From Helopsaltes ochotensis (lineage: Eukaryota; Chordata; Aves; Passeriformes; Locustellidae), in NCBI GenBank assembly GCA_013400155.1, contig VXBM01000140.1, forward strand, positions 14,450 to 78,449: a DNA stretch of 64,000 nt, written 5' to 3'. Under the pieces are notes generated by a model. That model did no database searches. It saw only the letters and a list, made by a program, of their open reading frames with translations, and was not told the DNA's origin. Below are positions 29,501 through 44,500 of this stretch, piece after piece. The translations under genes were made by a program, and so were the position numbers. Position 1 is the stretch's first letter; each line of letters begins with the position of its first letter.

Positions 29501-32500
29501 AATTATCTGGCCTCCCCCTGCCCCCTAAGCTATGCAGCTATGTCTTCCTCATTGGGTCAATGGCACATTACTTTCCTCTGATTCATCTGTTCCTTTGAAA
29601 AAAAACCCCAAACCAAAACTCTCCAAAAAAACTTTCCTCTGATCACCAATATAAGATCTGGGTTGCCAGCTTAAGAAGATACAAAATTCCTGATATATTT
29701 TTGATGCATGAACAGCAAATCACAGGAAATTTGGCTTTATAGATTTCACAAACAGAGAGAAGACATTCAAACAGTGACTAAAGTTAAACACAAAGTTGTC
29801 TGTGATTGTATACAGTTGCAAATATGTAACATGCCAGTTATCTTGGTGGCTGAGTCATTCCAGTCTCTGTTGATACTTTTGCTATGTTCATACTGGCGGA
29901 ATTCTGCTTATAAAGAGACTGGATGGCCAAGCCATTGATTCCCATGTATTGTCTACAACAACCAGAATTAAGCAAGAAAAAATATGAATGTAGCCTGACA
30001 GAAAAGGCTTAGGAAAAAAAAATTTCTAGGCACTGACCCTTATGCTCCATGAATTTTCAACTTTAGACTTGGATAAAATATATAAATGCTACTAAAAACA
30101 GGAACAAAATCACAGGTAAACACGTTCATATGATAGAGCTTAGAGCCAAATTACCATTCATCCTTCTGACCTTGAGCTCCAGGCAATACAGGGGCTCAAA
30201 TTAAATGAGGACTGTGATAAGAACAGACCTACTCTCTTTTGCTTTCAGTTTGACAACCAGGACAATACTCTGGAAAACAGATCTGGAAGGTGAAGACCCC
30301 TTCACATCAAGGACTGTGAACCTAGCTCTCCCACTTGAGCAAGTATCAAAAAGGTTATTGTATAAGGCAAATCCTATCCTAAGCCCGATGTGGAAGGAAG
30401 GAGAACATTGTTAAATGGGACCCATACTCTGATACACTTCTGTTCCCTTTGCTTCCTACCAGCTGCCTCTAAATTGCTTCCATTGGTCAGTACACAGGCA
30501 TCTTGGGGTTCTCCACACAGTCAAGAGAGGCAGGACATTCAGTAATGTCTAAGAACACTTGCCATTACCTCCTGAAAAGGCACTTTTAAGGAGGCCTTTA
30601 TTTCTGCTTTCACAATGTTATTTACTTGTAAACTGCTGTATTCACACTGTTTTTTTAAAACCCAAGAATCACAGAATAGTTTGGGTTGGAAGAGACCTTT
30701 AAAGGTCAACTTGTCAAACTCCCCTGCAATAAACAGAGACATCTTCAACTAGATCAGGCTGCTTAGAGCCCTGCCCAACCTCTCCCTGAATGGTTTCCAG
30801 GGATGGGGCATACACCACCTTACTGGGCAAGCTGTTCTAGTGTTTCACTACCCTCAGTGCAAAAGATTTCTTCCATATAGCTAGTCTAAATCTACCCTCT
30901 TTTAGTTTGAAACCATTATCTCTTGTCCTGTCACAACAGACCCTACTAAAAAGTCTGTCTCCATCTTTCTTACAGGCCTCCTTTAAGTACTGAGTTTTCT
31001 CCAAGCTGAACAACTTTTGCGGCCCTCCTCAAGAGCTACTCTGACAGGTCACCATCCTTCTCATGCTGGGAATCCCAGAGCTGGACACAGCACCCCAGGT
31101 AGGGTCTCACCAGAGTGGAGCAGAAGGGCAGAACCACCTCCCTCACCCCACTGGCCATGCTGCTTTTGAGCTGCAAATGCACATTGTTAGGTCATGCCCA
31201 GTTCTCCATCCACCAGGACCATCACATCTTTCTTGGCAGGGCTGCTCTCAATCCCTTCATCCTGCAGCCTGTGACGATACCAGGGCTGCCCCAACCCAAG
31301 GGTAGCACCTCGCACTTGGCCTTGTTGAACCTCATGAGGTTCCCACAGCCTCACTGCTCAAGCTTGTCCAGGTCCCTCTGGATGGCATCCTGCCCTTCAG
31401 TTGTGTCAACTGCACCACTTGGTGGTTGACACTGCAACTGCTTGGTGTTTTCTGCTGGAAGCTCACTTGATCCCACTGTCTATGTCACTGATGAAGATAT
31501 CTGACAGTATCGGCCCAAGACAGGCCCCTGTGGGACACCACTTGTCACTAATCTCCATCTGGACATTGGGCCATTGGCCACTATTCTGTGAATGTGACCA
31601 TCCAACCAACTCCTCATCCAGCAAGAAGGATACTGCGGGGGACTATCTCAAATGTCTTACAGAAGTCCAGACAGCTAACATCTGCAGTCCCTTTGTCCAC
31701 TGATACAAGTCACTTGATCATAGGCCACTTGGTTCTTCGGGCAGGACTTGTGCTGTGCTGGCTGTCCTGAATCATCTCCTTGCTCTTCATGTGCCTTAGC
31801 ATGGCTTTTAGAAGGCTCTGTTCCATGATCTTCCCAGGCACAGAAGTGAGGCTAACAGATTGGTAGCTCCAGTCTTCCTTCCTACCCTTTAAAAAAATGG
31901 GTGCAGTGTTTTCCTTTTTCCAGTCACACAGGACCTTCACCTGGTTGCCATGACTTTTCAAATGTGATGGAGAGTGGTTTGGCAACTACTAATTAGCTAA
32001 TTCCCTCAGGACTCTGGGATGAATCTCATCAGATGTAGATTTACATACAGGTTCCTCAGGTGGTGTCAAACCTGTTCTTCTCTCACTGTGGTAGGGACTT
32101 TTCCTCCCTCAGTCCCCATCCTGCTATCCATCCACTGGAGAGGTGTGAGAAGAGAGGTTGCCAGTGAAGACTAAGACAAAAAGGTTGAGTACCTCAGCCT
32201 CTTCCTCATCCATAGTTACCAGTTTGCTACTTGTGTTCATTTGGGAGGATATGCTTTCTCTGACCTTTGTTTCTGGCTGACAAAGCTATAGAAGCCCTTA
32301 TTCTTTGCATCCCTTGCAAGTTCAGCTCCAGATGACCCTCCAATACTATAAAAAAAGAGGGAAGAACAACACCTAAACACATCTTCCAATTCCTACGCTG
32401 TTTCTTCTGACCTACTGAAGTAGTCAGTTCTGCTAGAAGGGTAGAATTACACTGAACTGGGGACACATTTTGTCATGCATATGGGGTCAGGTTCACTGAT

Positions 32501-35500
32501 CTACTGGAGCAAAGCCAAAGTAGCACAGTATGACCTTCAGGTGGCCAAGCAGGGAGCATCTTCCAGGACAAGGTACGTCCCTCTGCTGCTTGTAGGAAAT
32601 TGAAAAGCAGCATCTGTGCCTGGCAGAAAAAGGTCACTGTGCTGGCATAAATGAAAGAGCATGAATGTAGGATGAATGTGCACCAGTCTTGTCTTATGTT
32701 GTCCAAAATGGACTGCGTGGTCAGCTAAGTCAAAAATGTTGATTTGTGACTCAAAACAGGGTGAGAAGTGGTTAAGACTATCTCTGAAGACTTAGGCAAA
32801 TACACAATGAAACTTTTAAAACATTTCCACTGAATTTAATGAAGAGAAAGTGAGATACTCACTTTGCATGGTAATCAGTTGCTGGCCTGAGATCATTTAC
32901 AGTAACTTTATTTTCTTCTCCACTGGAAAGAGATACAAGTTTGTTTTAAAGACTGTTTCAGAATTCCATAAATTTATAATAAAAGACGTGTATCATCTAA
33001 CTCAACACACCTTCTATGAAATGTATTTGCTAAGAGTTTGTCTTTTGCTAAATACAGCAATGAGTAAATGCATTTATCTCTCAATTTTAGAGGCTTCTTG
33101 TGTTATTCCTGTGTTTTGCCCTGGTGGTTTTGGGGGCACTTTTTTGTTTGCTGCTTTCTTAAGAGTAGGAATTATTTTCTTCTTTACTTAGTAAGACAAG
33201 CTGCGTGTGTATGCATGTATGTCATTGCTCAAAAATCATTGTATATTGTCCAGTACATTGAAGTACAGGAGCCTACCGCAGCTCAGACCAGCCTTGCAAA
33301 AAGAGTTATTTAAAACTGTATCTGACTGCACATGCCTGCTTGTTAGAGCCTAGGAAACAGAAAAGGCACCAAAATAACATCTATTAGTCTGCTTTTGCTG
33401 ATATCACCTTATCTTAGCAAAGGTCATTTCTCTGCCTCTAGTTTATTGGATAGGGATACTCAACTTGTAGTTACATGAAATCCATGGAAGGTGACTAAGA
33501 TAAACTAGCTAGGTACAAAGGTTTTATAACTATTAGAGAACTCTATATCATTAATTCTATATTTTACTGTCATATTTTTCCAAATTGCAAAAAACTGACT
33601 GAAAACCATTGTGTTAGGAATGAAACAATTGAAGAGTTTTGTTTGCTTTGCTGCTGCTATGAGTTGTGTTCTATGTGAATTTGCTTGGTTTTTTTTCATA
33701 TCATAAGACTGTCTCTTACCAAGATCAATTTTAGTGAAGGGAGGGATAACCTTACTGGGAGAAGAAGCATGTGCTGATGCAAAAAATAATAAATACAATT
33801 TATTTTTCTTACTATTTGTATGTCTCATTATTTGAGAGCTCATGTTGTCTAGTGCAGCTGGTTGAAATACAGTAAAAGAGGTATTAAAATACACCTCCAA
33901 CACGTAGAGAGCAAAATCTTTACATTCCAGCTGATGGCAAAGATTTCAGTAATAAAATTAAACTAATTCTACTGAGAAAAGGTAGCTAATTTCAAAAGAG
34001 AAGTTACACAAACCTGCTAATTATTTAACTTTCTGGACAACAAGCAGAATTTTAATAATGTTTTAAGCCACATATTTCAATCCAGCAGTGACTAAATAAA
34101 AATAGCCAACACCTACATGTACACAGTTTTGTACTTTCCATCTTTTCCAGTACTTGAAATCATTACTTCATAAGTATAAACCTCTGGTGTGTCATTCTTG
34201 TTTGTGTCTTCTCCGGTGTCACTGGATGGAGGGGACCACATCAGCAATGCTGTTCTTGCCTGAATATCCGATACCTGTAGAAATACAAAGTTTTGAGATC
34301 TCCGCCATTTAAATGCTATTGTATATAAATGCTACTTTGCCACAAAGGATCAAAGAAGAGAAAGGAAAATCATATACCATTAGCAAATCAGAGTATTCAT
34401 ATTGATATGCTAGCAACTAACTAGTTCTTACAGATGAAATCAGGTTGGAAATGCAAGGAATGCCATGAGAAAAATGCACTGCCGGGCAGGGGGCTGAGGG
34501 CAGAGACGTCGGTACCAAACGCCACCCAGTGGGCTGCTGAAACACGGACCAGAGCACTGGCCAGGCACAGGGACAGCGAAGCACATCCTGGGACATCGAG
34601 CACTTCATTAAACCATGCTTCTGGCACCTTTTCTTGGAAGCCACTGGTACTATGACTTTTTTAACACATTGTTTCTTATGAAATGTAGAGAGATGAAGGC
34701 ATGTTCACACACACGGTCCATGTAGACACACACAGACAATATCCTGAAGAATTTCTGTGGTGGTGTTTGCCTGAGCACCCCACCCATTGCAGAAAGGCCT
34801 GGATAAGAAGAGTTGGTGCGACAGGAATAGGAGTATAACCAGTGGGTGTGACCTCCAGCTATCCAACAAGCAGCCCCAGCAGACAAATCATGCTAAAGTC
34901 AGTGACCCTCAGGTGGGTTAAATGGAAATGGAGAATCACAAGGAGACTCCTGAAACAGAGAACCCATCAGCTTTGGAAGTGTAGAGGTAGCATGAAAATT
35001 TGTCTCAGGGGATGGGTAAGAGATGCTGGAGTGGAACAGAGCAATCATCAAAACCTGGCCTGACAGTGTGAGAAATTGCCCTGCCAACCACTGCTGCCTC
35101 CATCCAGGCCTGATGGACGCTGCGAGTAGCTGCACCCCAGTTGGTGCAACAGTATTTTAGGGCACAGCAGACATGGATTTGCAGCTCAGGTGAGTGCATG
35201 TGACTTGGTGGAGAGCCTTCTCAGGGGTTTGTGGATTAGCAGATTGTAGGGAACAATGCAGTCACACAGAAAGCTACTGAAGCAGCCATGTCTTCCAAAG
35301 CGGAGGCATGACAAGGGCCAAAAGAGTGGGCGCTGCCTGAAACCTGTATGTGCTGCAAGGGGCTGAGGATGCTTGTGTTTTTCTGGGTGAGTGCACAGGT
35401 GCATGCAGGTGATTACAAAGTTTTAGGATCTGTTATAGAAGAATGCCTAGACATTTTTGGCTGTTCATAAGCATTGCACATCTGCTATTGTGGTTTATAT

Positions 35501-38500
35501 GTTGCACCCACCTACTGTTTCCAATCATTTATAAGAGAACTTGAAACACATTTCATTATATGAAATTACTAGTTTTACAGTATGACCGTAGTGCATGTCT
35601 ATTTTGGGAATAATTGCTTTTGAAAATCTATTACCAGAGTATCAGAATCAAATAGCTATCTTCACAACTGTTGCTTTCAAATTGCTATAATCTACTGAAC
35701 TAAAAAACTGAATAGGTCAGCTTCAAGAAGGAAGCAGAGAGGACATGACTTATTGATAGCAAACAGAAAGGAAGAAAAATCACACTATGTGAGCCTCAGT
35801 GTCTTGGAAATAATGTCACTAAACCATGAGGCACTTACAGGACTGTATATCATATCCTAAAAGGGATCAAATGTTGGTAGAACTAAGCACTGACATTTCT
35901 ACTTAAAATCTGGAATGAAAAATTCCACTACTATCTTGATGCAACCACAAACTAGACTAACACTATCTATAACCATTGCAATAAAATTCTAGCATTTCTG
36001 AAAGTCTCTGATAAAGTTATCACCTGGACATTCTTTACCCCACCCTCCTGAGTTGCAGCAATGGCAGGAGATCCTGAGGGAAAGAAATGCAGGTTCCCCA
36101 AGGACCTACTGTACTTCAGGACTAGTAGATCCATTTTAAGATGATCTATTTCTAGGTTTAGCTACTTTGACAGTTGAATCTTTTTCCCTAGTGTCCAGGC
36201 AGTGTCCCTCTTACTCCTAGCTAAGCCTACTAGTCCTGGGCACCCTGGAGTTGAACATTAGATCTTCCCTTCCTTTTGCAGTTGTTTCTCATGCAAGTCT
36301 GTTAGCATTTGAAGACTGTTAGCATTTGAGTTTCCCCTCACCTATAAAATCTGATAATTCTCACTGTTCTCCTTATCTCCTACTGATTAATTTTCTTTAG
36401 TGTTTTGCCCAGAACTGCCCATCTAACACTTTGCTAACGCCAAACTACCACCTGACAGATTACATTTCCTTCATACATAGAATATTTTCAAAAAAACTCT
36501 GTGACATAAGGAAAAATAAGTATTTTTGAAGAGCCAAGATTTAAGATCAGTGGAATCCACTACTTTTATGTGCTCTAAGACAATTGGGAACGTTTTTTTC
36601 TTGTGATTACTTATTACTTTGTATGCTTACACAAGAAGCTGCAATTGATTCTGGTTGCAACTCTGAGCACTAGCTGCTTCTGCAAAGCAGAGTATAATAC
36701 TCAAGTCAGACTCTAGCACTGTGGAAACAAGAGGTGGGCATGTCTTCATTAGCAATCCAGCTTGCAAAAGTGAATCTCCTCATTAAATATGTTACATATG
36801 CCATTTGGGTCAAATAAAAGAGCAGTTTTAGCATGTGCAATCTGGATTGTATTCACTGTAATCCGAGATACTTAACTGTGAGTGAGGTGCCTCACATGCT
36901 AGAAATCTGCAAACATACACAGAACTGGAAAGCATGATGTTCTTCAAAGGGATTTACACGCTATATAACCAACCCTCAAATTCTGAGCTCTTATTGCCTC
37001 TTATTAAATACTCAGCCTTCTGCATCCTTCTTCATTTGGCTTTTGCCTTTTCAGGTCTTCTTTTCTGTCTGCTTTGTTATTTGGTTAACAGATATGACAG
37101 CTGGTGAAGACTTTGCTCACACACCGAGGTGCAATCTGCAGAACGACTCCAATTTACATCTGGGTATAAAAAGTTCAAGACCCCTAAGCAGAAGGGTCAT
37201 CTGGTGTCAGGATCGTCTTACCAACTTGACTTAACACTGCCACGTATGAAAGGATGAGGGATCCACATGGGGAAAAGTTCAAGGAAATCAGAATCAAACA
37301 GGAGTTTGGAGGTAGCAAAATTGATGCATCCCATACTGCATAGAACTGAAATGTATTTGTGAATGAAAGAACATGACAGAGACCACCACCTGATTTAGAT
37401 GTGCATGCCCTGGACCTGGGCATTGAGACATGGGACAGCCCAGGACAGGTCATAGCCTTCAGCACTACTCCAGGCTTTCTGGAGTAGGATATGGTGCAAT
37501 GGACACTGTGCTGGCCAGCCCACCGTATGATCATCTGATCATATGGCCACCACCACAGCCAGTACTGCCTGTGCCAGCTCGGTTCACCCAGGGAACAAAG
37601 TACTGATGATCCATCAGAAACCACAGTCCTCACAGTAAGTGCTTCAACCCAAACATTAACAAAAAACCTGCAGGAATATTTTTGATGAGAATCACAAAGA
37701 GAAGGTATGAAAAAACAATGCTCTTTTGAGGGAAAGTGAGGAAAACATTTCCTTGATGAAACTGTGGGAGGGTGGCTTGAGCTCCTGCAAGGCCCAAGTA
37801 GGTAACACAGATTCCTATCACATCACACCACACTCCCCCAAGCCGCAACATCAGCTAGACTTCCACTCCCTCACAGCCCTGACAGTCCCTTGCCTTCACA
37901 AATCATAAGCCTCCCCAAGTGCCGGAAGCCTGGATTTTTGCTTTGTGTACACTCTGTATCTGTAGCAGACTACCACTGTGCCTGTGCCTGTGATGCCTTC
38001 CGAGGCTGCAGAGATCCCTTGCTGCACACAGCTGCGTGCAATCATGTTCAAGCGAGAACATGGTGGGGAGAGGAACTAGGACACTTGTCTAAAAGGCATG
38101 GATGGTTGAGTGTTGAGGGCAGAAGGAAGTGAAAGAAAACACGATAGTACTGGCACTGCATTGCTTTTCCCTGTGTCATTAGCAACACAGTACAAGACCC
38201 CATCTGTTGATCCATTCTTCTCACAGTCTCATTCAGAGAGAGTTCAGAGCTCCCCTTGGCAATACAGCCATTGCTAACACCTCGATTTCAGACAGTTCCC
38301 ATGTCCATGATGCTGAGCCACCAATGACACAGTGGCACTGAAGACATGTCAACCTATCCTGATGCTTGGACACAGCAGGACACCAAGTGTTCAGGACTTC
38401 CTCTACACAACCCCTGCTCAGCGCTTAAAGAACCACAGAATCACAGAATGGTTGAAGTTGGAAGGGACCTCTGGAGGTCATCTGGTCCAACTCCCTTGTT

Positions 38501-41500
38501 TAAGCAGGGCCATGTAAAGCCAGCTGCCTGGAACTATGTCCAGACAGCTTTTCAGTATCTCCAAAGAGGCAGTCTCCACTAACTCTCTGGCCAAGTTGTG
38601 CCAGAGCTGATGTTCTCACAGTATAAAAGTGTTTCCTGATGTTCAGAGAGAATCTCCTGTGTTTCAGTTTAGGCCCATGGCCTCTGGTTCTGATGCTGGG
38701 CACACTGAAAAAAGCCTGCCTCCATCCTCTGTGCACTTGCCTTGTAGATATCTATATACATCGATAAAATCCCCTCTGAGCCTTCACTTCTCCAGGCTAA
38801 ACAGCCCCAGCTCTCTTGGCCTCTCCTCATCAGGCTGTAAAGAAACATGAAAGAAGAATCAAGACCAGGGCACTAAATTGGGGTGAGTTTCCCTGGAAAG
38901 TGAAGGGAAGAAGGTACGTAGCTGATGACTGGAGAAGCAGTTGACTGACTGGACAAACCCACGGCAAGCTCTTCCTGGAGTCTCAGTTGTATGGACTATG
39001 CTATAACGGGGAACAAACTGTTTTCACTCAGTCAAGGTGGTGGACTCAGGATTGTGGCGAATGTTTTTGGAAAAGATGTGCAAATCTTCACAGAAAGGCT
39101 GGGACCAGGGGAGGTCCAGACAATGAAACAAAAAAAGACTGGTCTGCTCTAAAATCCAAGAAACTACCGAATTTGGCAACAATGCTTTAAAGAATATCTA
39201 CATAAAAATATGCATTAGTTTTACAAACTGAAAATATATTGGTAAATTTTCAAGCAGGTGGGTCAGAGGTCCACTGCTGACAGTCACCTTCTGTGGTGAA
39301 TTTTATGTCTCTCTTCCCTGAAGCTGCCAAAAACTCTTAAAACAGAAATACGTCATTTTTTCTCTACTTTGCAAATAAGGTTTTACAAAACCTCATTTTT
39401 GGTGAGGTTTCCAAAACCTTGCCAGGTATCTCTCATGCCTAGAGATATGTGCTGTATAAAATTGGTTCCTGAGCAGTTAAGACTAAACAAAGTTGCAGGA
39501 AATTCAGAACAGATTCTGCAGTATAATATTATTCATATTCCATTAAGCTGCATCATTATGCTACTGGCAATGTTACAGTCTCTCTCTGTGTTTTTTAAAT
39601 AATTCTGTTAATACTGAGATTCACAGAATAGCCTGGAAAAATTCTGCAGAGTAAGTATCAAGATAGTTTTAGTTTCATAAATGTTAATACACTAAAAATT
39701 GCTTTGGTTGTTTACAGTACACTGAATTGAAGTTAAGTGAATTTGCTTTAGTATGGGAAATGAAAAGACTCTTTAAACTTAAGAGACAGAAAAAGAGGTG
39801 TGACTATAGAAAATAGCAACAGATATGTTCTGATTTTATGGAAAGCTTTTGTTACTTACCACTGGCTTGGCTATATTAGAAAGAAGCGCTTCCAGTGCTT
39901 TTGTTTCTTCATCCTTTTCTTAAAAAACAAAATCAAAGCAGAAGAGAAGTACCCATGAATATTGTACAGTAATATTACAGTGAAACAGCTCTTCAAATTC
40001 AACAACTGTACACAGAAGAAAGCATTTATAAAGTAGAACATCTTGCTAACTTGCATTCATCTAGGACAACATAAAACCAAAAAAAGCTTCTGAAGAATTT
40101 GTTAATACAAAGTTATTTCTAAAGCCCTTCTATTCTTTATGGAATACAGAAGGCCTGGTTATCATTTATTAATGTATACCTTTAACCAACCAGTGCTCTG
40201 GAGAACTTAAGATCTTGGATATTTCCCACAGATTTCTCTTTGGATGTAGATGCAGTCAAGTTGCAGTAGTTAAAATACATTTTTGCACGTCAGCTGGAAG
40301 CCTACTGGTAACACTGCTGGCCTTGCTCAATTGCAAGAGAAACAATCTAAGGTGTTTTGTGCCAGCTGAAGGTACAGTTGAGCTTTATAAAGGATTTATA
40401 ATTTACAGAAAGTGTTTTATCTGCTTTTCTCACATAATATTTAAATTTTATTATCTCAATAGTGTAAGTGAACAGGCTACTCAGTTTTGAAGTGTGGCCA
40501 GGCATTTTTAATTTATTTAACCTGCCTTACACAAAAAATAAAAGAAAAACAAAGACTGACAAGATTATTTAAAAAACATAGATCAAATCTATTTACAACT
40601 TTGTTTCTAAGATAGTTTATGCTGTTGAAACAAATCAAATGCTTTTCTGACTTGTATGACAACTCTAAGTCACCGCCTTCTGTTTTACAAGTCTAAGCGT
40701 CAGTACATAATTTTCCCCAATGTCTCCTGCAATAATTTTGAAAAGTGGACTTTCCCGTCTTTCATATAAAATACTTCTAAGGAAACACCACCATAATTTT
40801 TGTAACATGTGTAAACAATAGTACATTTCATCACTTGTGCCTTGTTAAAGTTAGCTCACAGATAAATACCAACAAACAGAAAGTAAACTGAAGCTGAACA
40901 GAAAGAAAACTGCCAGTCTGGAACTACAGTGACAAATATTCAAATTTGGAGCAATAGTTCCCAACTTCTGATTTTAGGTTGTATCTCAAATGTGACCTTT
41001 GGTACTAAGCTTTCACAGGATATCATCTACGCATGTTTTTAAACAGCTCTCGTAGGTTGAGATTTTTTGGTTTTGCTTAAATGTACTTTCTTCACAATTC
41101 TTTTGGTTTAGAGCAATCTAACATACATTGGCACAAAATTATTATCTCAAAGCGAACTTCAGAGAATTGAGAAAAATCTTGGTTTATTTCCCTTACCATC
41201 ACCATTCACAGCTCCTTATTCTGAAAACACTGCTCTTGGCTAATAACAAGTCTTTGACGTTATGTTCACAATCTGAAGGACTATGGCAGAGACTTTAAAG
41301 TTGCACAGTGACACATCATCAGATTTGACAATGACTGCATGACGGAGTGAATTCAGTCCATCTATGAGACCACAAGCTTTCCAGTGAAATAAAGACATTA
41401 ATGATAAACACACTCCCTATGCTGGTGTCTTAGAAAACATGAACTCACAGGGACTAATGTGAGGAGCAGCCTTTTTCTACAAGGGCCTCTCACCAGTGAG

Positions 41501-44500
41501 TGGATAGATCAGCTTTATGTAACAGCAGTATCTCTTTAACAAAATACTCTTTATCAAGTTGGATGTATGTTTTCTGATCCAGACACTCAATTTTTTTCCA
41601 TGCTTTCTATAATATCAAGCAGTCCATCAATATTCAGTGATTCTTTAAAATGCAAGCACTCTGAACAAAGCAGAGATTTTTCTTTAAACAGCATCATGAA
41701 GTGTGACTCATTTTCTCAGATTTACATGGAGACTTCCATACCGGTAGTTTTTGTTCTCTTAGGCCCACACGCCCATGTGATGAGCAGGTTGATCACCCTT
41801 ATCTCCACTCTATGTAAATCAGGCTGCTACTCAACTTCAAGACTGTCAAAGTGTGGTGTTCTATTCACAAATGTTATGTTCAGCTAGTCACTGGACTTGC
41901 ATCATATATTGATATGTGTATATGTAATATTTTTGATAAAACCTACCTTCTACTTCTGTGTCTGTCTGAGAATCACTTTTTCCTTTACCCAAAGACTTGC
42001 ATTTGCCAGAACCTGTGCTTATACCAGCTGCATCTTGTCCTTTTGTAAGTCCATTAGGTTCACTTGTAGGGGAAGGACATTTCTGAGGAGATGATGGAGG
42101 ACTATTTAACTTATCCTTCTGAGTTCCATGTCGATCTTTTAATTTTTTTTGTAACCTTTCGTATGTTTTACTAGACCTTTCATCTCTAAAGTTGGATCTT
42201 CCATGAGCAGGCAGAGTATCTAAATGAAGGAAGGAAAAACAAATCATTAAGAACAGAATGTAATTTAAAAATCTACCTAAAAATGCTATGTGAGTTAAAT
42301 GTGCACCTGTATGTAAAATTGTATTTCTACTCCTATGTAAAAACTGAAGTGTCCAGCAGGTAAACTGATAAACACTAAATGGACATTAACAATATGTTAG
42401 GGAAGAGAGTGTAATCTTTCCCTCCCCCATATTTTCTCCACTTAAAAATTATTCCTGAAACTTTTCTATAATCTTCCTTGAGCGGTGAGGTACAGGATAA
42501 AGTCTATACATAAAAAATGTGCTACTTTGTTACACTAGAGAGGTTTGATCTAATGTTGAATAAAACAATCCATTAAGTTTTGAAATGCAGCTAGAGCTCT
42601 AATACTTTAATGATGCTTCAGCAGGAATCAACAGGGAAAACACCCATAAAAGCAGAGAAACATAGAACCTGTGATCTATGGGGCAATGGAAAGACACTAA
42701 AACACTGAAGTCAGTATGGCCAGGCCTCCTAAGTGCACTATACCTGTACACAGTAACCCCAGGCATTGCTTCAGTAGCACCGAAGTCTCACCTGTAAGTC
42801 AGATTTGGCTTTGGAAAAAAGTCAGTAGCAGACTACTGACTGCATTAAACTGCAAACTGGTGAACTCTTCTGTCCAGTTCTAGCATTTGTTTTCATTTCA
42901 CCTTTATGCTTAGAAACACTTTATTGACTCAAGACTTTATATACCAAGTCTTTCCTCAGTATAACCCTGCCTATGATAAATGCAGAGAGCTTAAAAAATA
43001 CATCCTTCAAAATCATTATAGAATTTGCTCATTTTCAGGTAAGGTGGCTCGGTCAGTATGAAGAACACATATTTGTTATTCCTTATGAGATAGGAAGTAC
43101 TGAAAATAAGACTGAATAAGAACATCCTTGCAAGGATAAAAAAAAAGAGAACTTCTCAGTTTCCATTTTTTTAAGTCAGCTTAATTCAAAAGAAGTTTGA
43201 CAGAGGACTTCTAGATAAGCTGTGTCTATTTAGAAAAGTGATTTTCACTACCTTAAGAGAGTTCAGTGCTCCTGTCAGGAAACTACTGTGCTCTATGAAC
43301 ATCGTTTTGTTTGTGGGGTTTTTTTTGTTTGTGGTTTTTTTGTCTTTTTTGTTCATTGGTTTGGGTTTTTTCCCCTTAAATTTAGATTCCTGAAATAGAA
43401 GCCTGTGGGGTTTGACTTTGGAAAGCTACAGCCAAAGTCAGAGATCCAGAATTAAATACGAAATCTCTAGCAAATAAATAACAAATTACAGTATTAATCC
43501 TTTATTTTCCTAAACCCAAAGGCATTTTTCATATATACTGAAAATAAAGTAAACAAAGAATCTCACTTTATCATTTTTTTACATTAGCAGTTTAACAAAT
43601 TATCCCTGAATTCATATTTAAAGTTATATAACCTGGCAGCAGAAATCTAAAATAATATTATGCCATTCAGAAGCATAATTTATCTTTTATGCTTTCAATT
43701 ATCATACTCCAATTTCTTAATTCGGCAAACTAAAAGCCAACAACTGCCATCTACAATAAATGGGGAAATTAATAAAACTACAAATAAGTACCCAAAGAGC
43801 ATCTAGTAATGTACTGCTATCAAAGCAGTGCAAGAGAAAATAAAGTACAATGTAAGAATACAGAAATACTAAGAATTCCAGGAAAATCAAGACATTGGTA
43901 TATTCTTATCTGAGTGCTTTGTTCATCCTGACTATTTAAGCTCAGCAAATAGATGAAAGCCATTTACGTTATTTTAGTAGTAGAATTTAGTATTATTTAG
44001 TATTTAGCATTATTTAGCAGAATGTTGAGAAGTTGTGTTTAGCCTCCCTCTCCATAGCTTCTAGCTTTCTCTAAAAACAGCAACCTAGAATTGCCCTCTG
44101 CAAGTCTTTCAAGCACCTGCCTTATCTAAAGAAAAGCAAGTCTACCAGAAATGTAAATATTTATCTAACAACCCAGCCCCTGAACACAAATACACTTTGC
44201 CACGAAACCATTGTAAAGGCAGACGTTAACAGCACTACCAAAGATGGCTTCAACCCCTTTATTACGTTTAGGTTAGTGGCACATCATTAGTTCAACTGGA
44301 CTTCAAAGGGACATTCAATTAAACGCATATAAGTTTCATGAAAAATGGACCACTTTTTTCCTTAATACTAAGAATTCCTATTTCATGCTTCAAACAGGAT
44401 GTTTGCTAGACATGAGATCTCAGAACAGTGCTTAGGTGTGGATTTAAATGTTGAATCACTACAAGCATCTGCATCGCTTTCCTGGGAAAATCTGAAAGTT

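Noticed and set aside
31063..31703. Overlapping 60-104-codon plus-strand open frames
   Set aside because: They run antisense through a CR1 fragment.
34417..35404. Cluster of short open frames on both strands
   Set aside because: Higher GC raises chance frame length; no domain, no splice context, and no LTR or transposase features.
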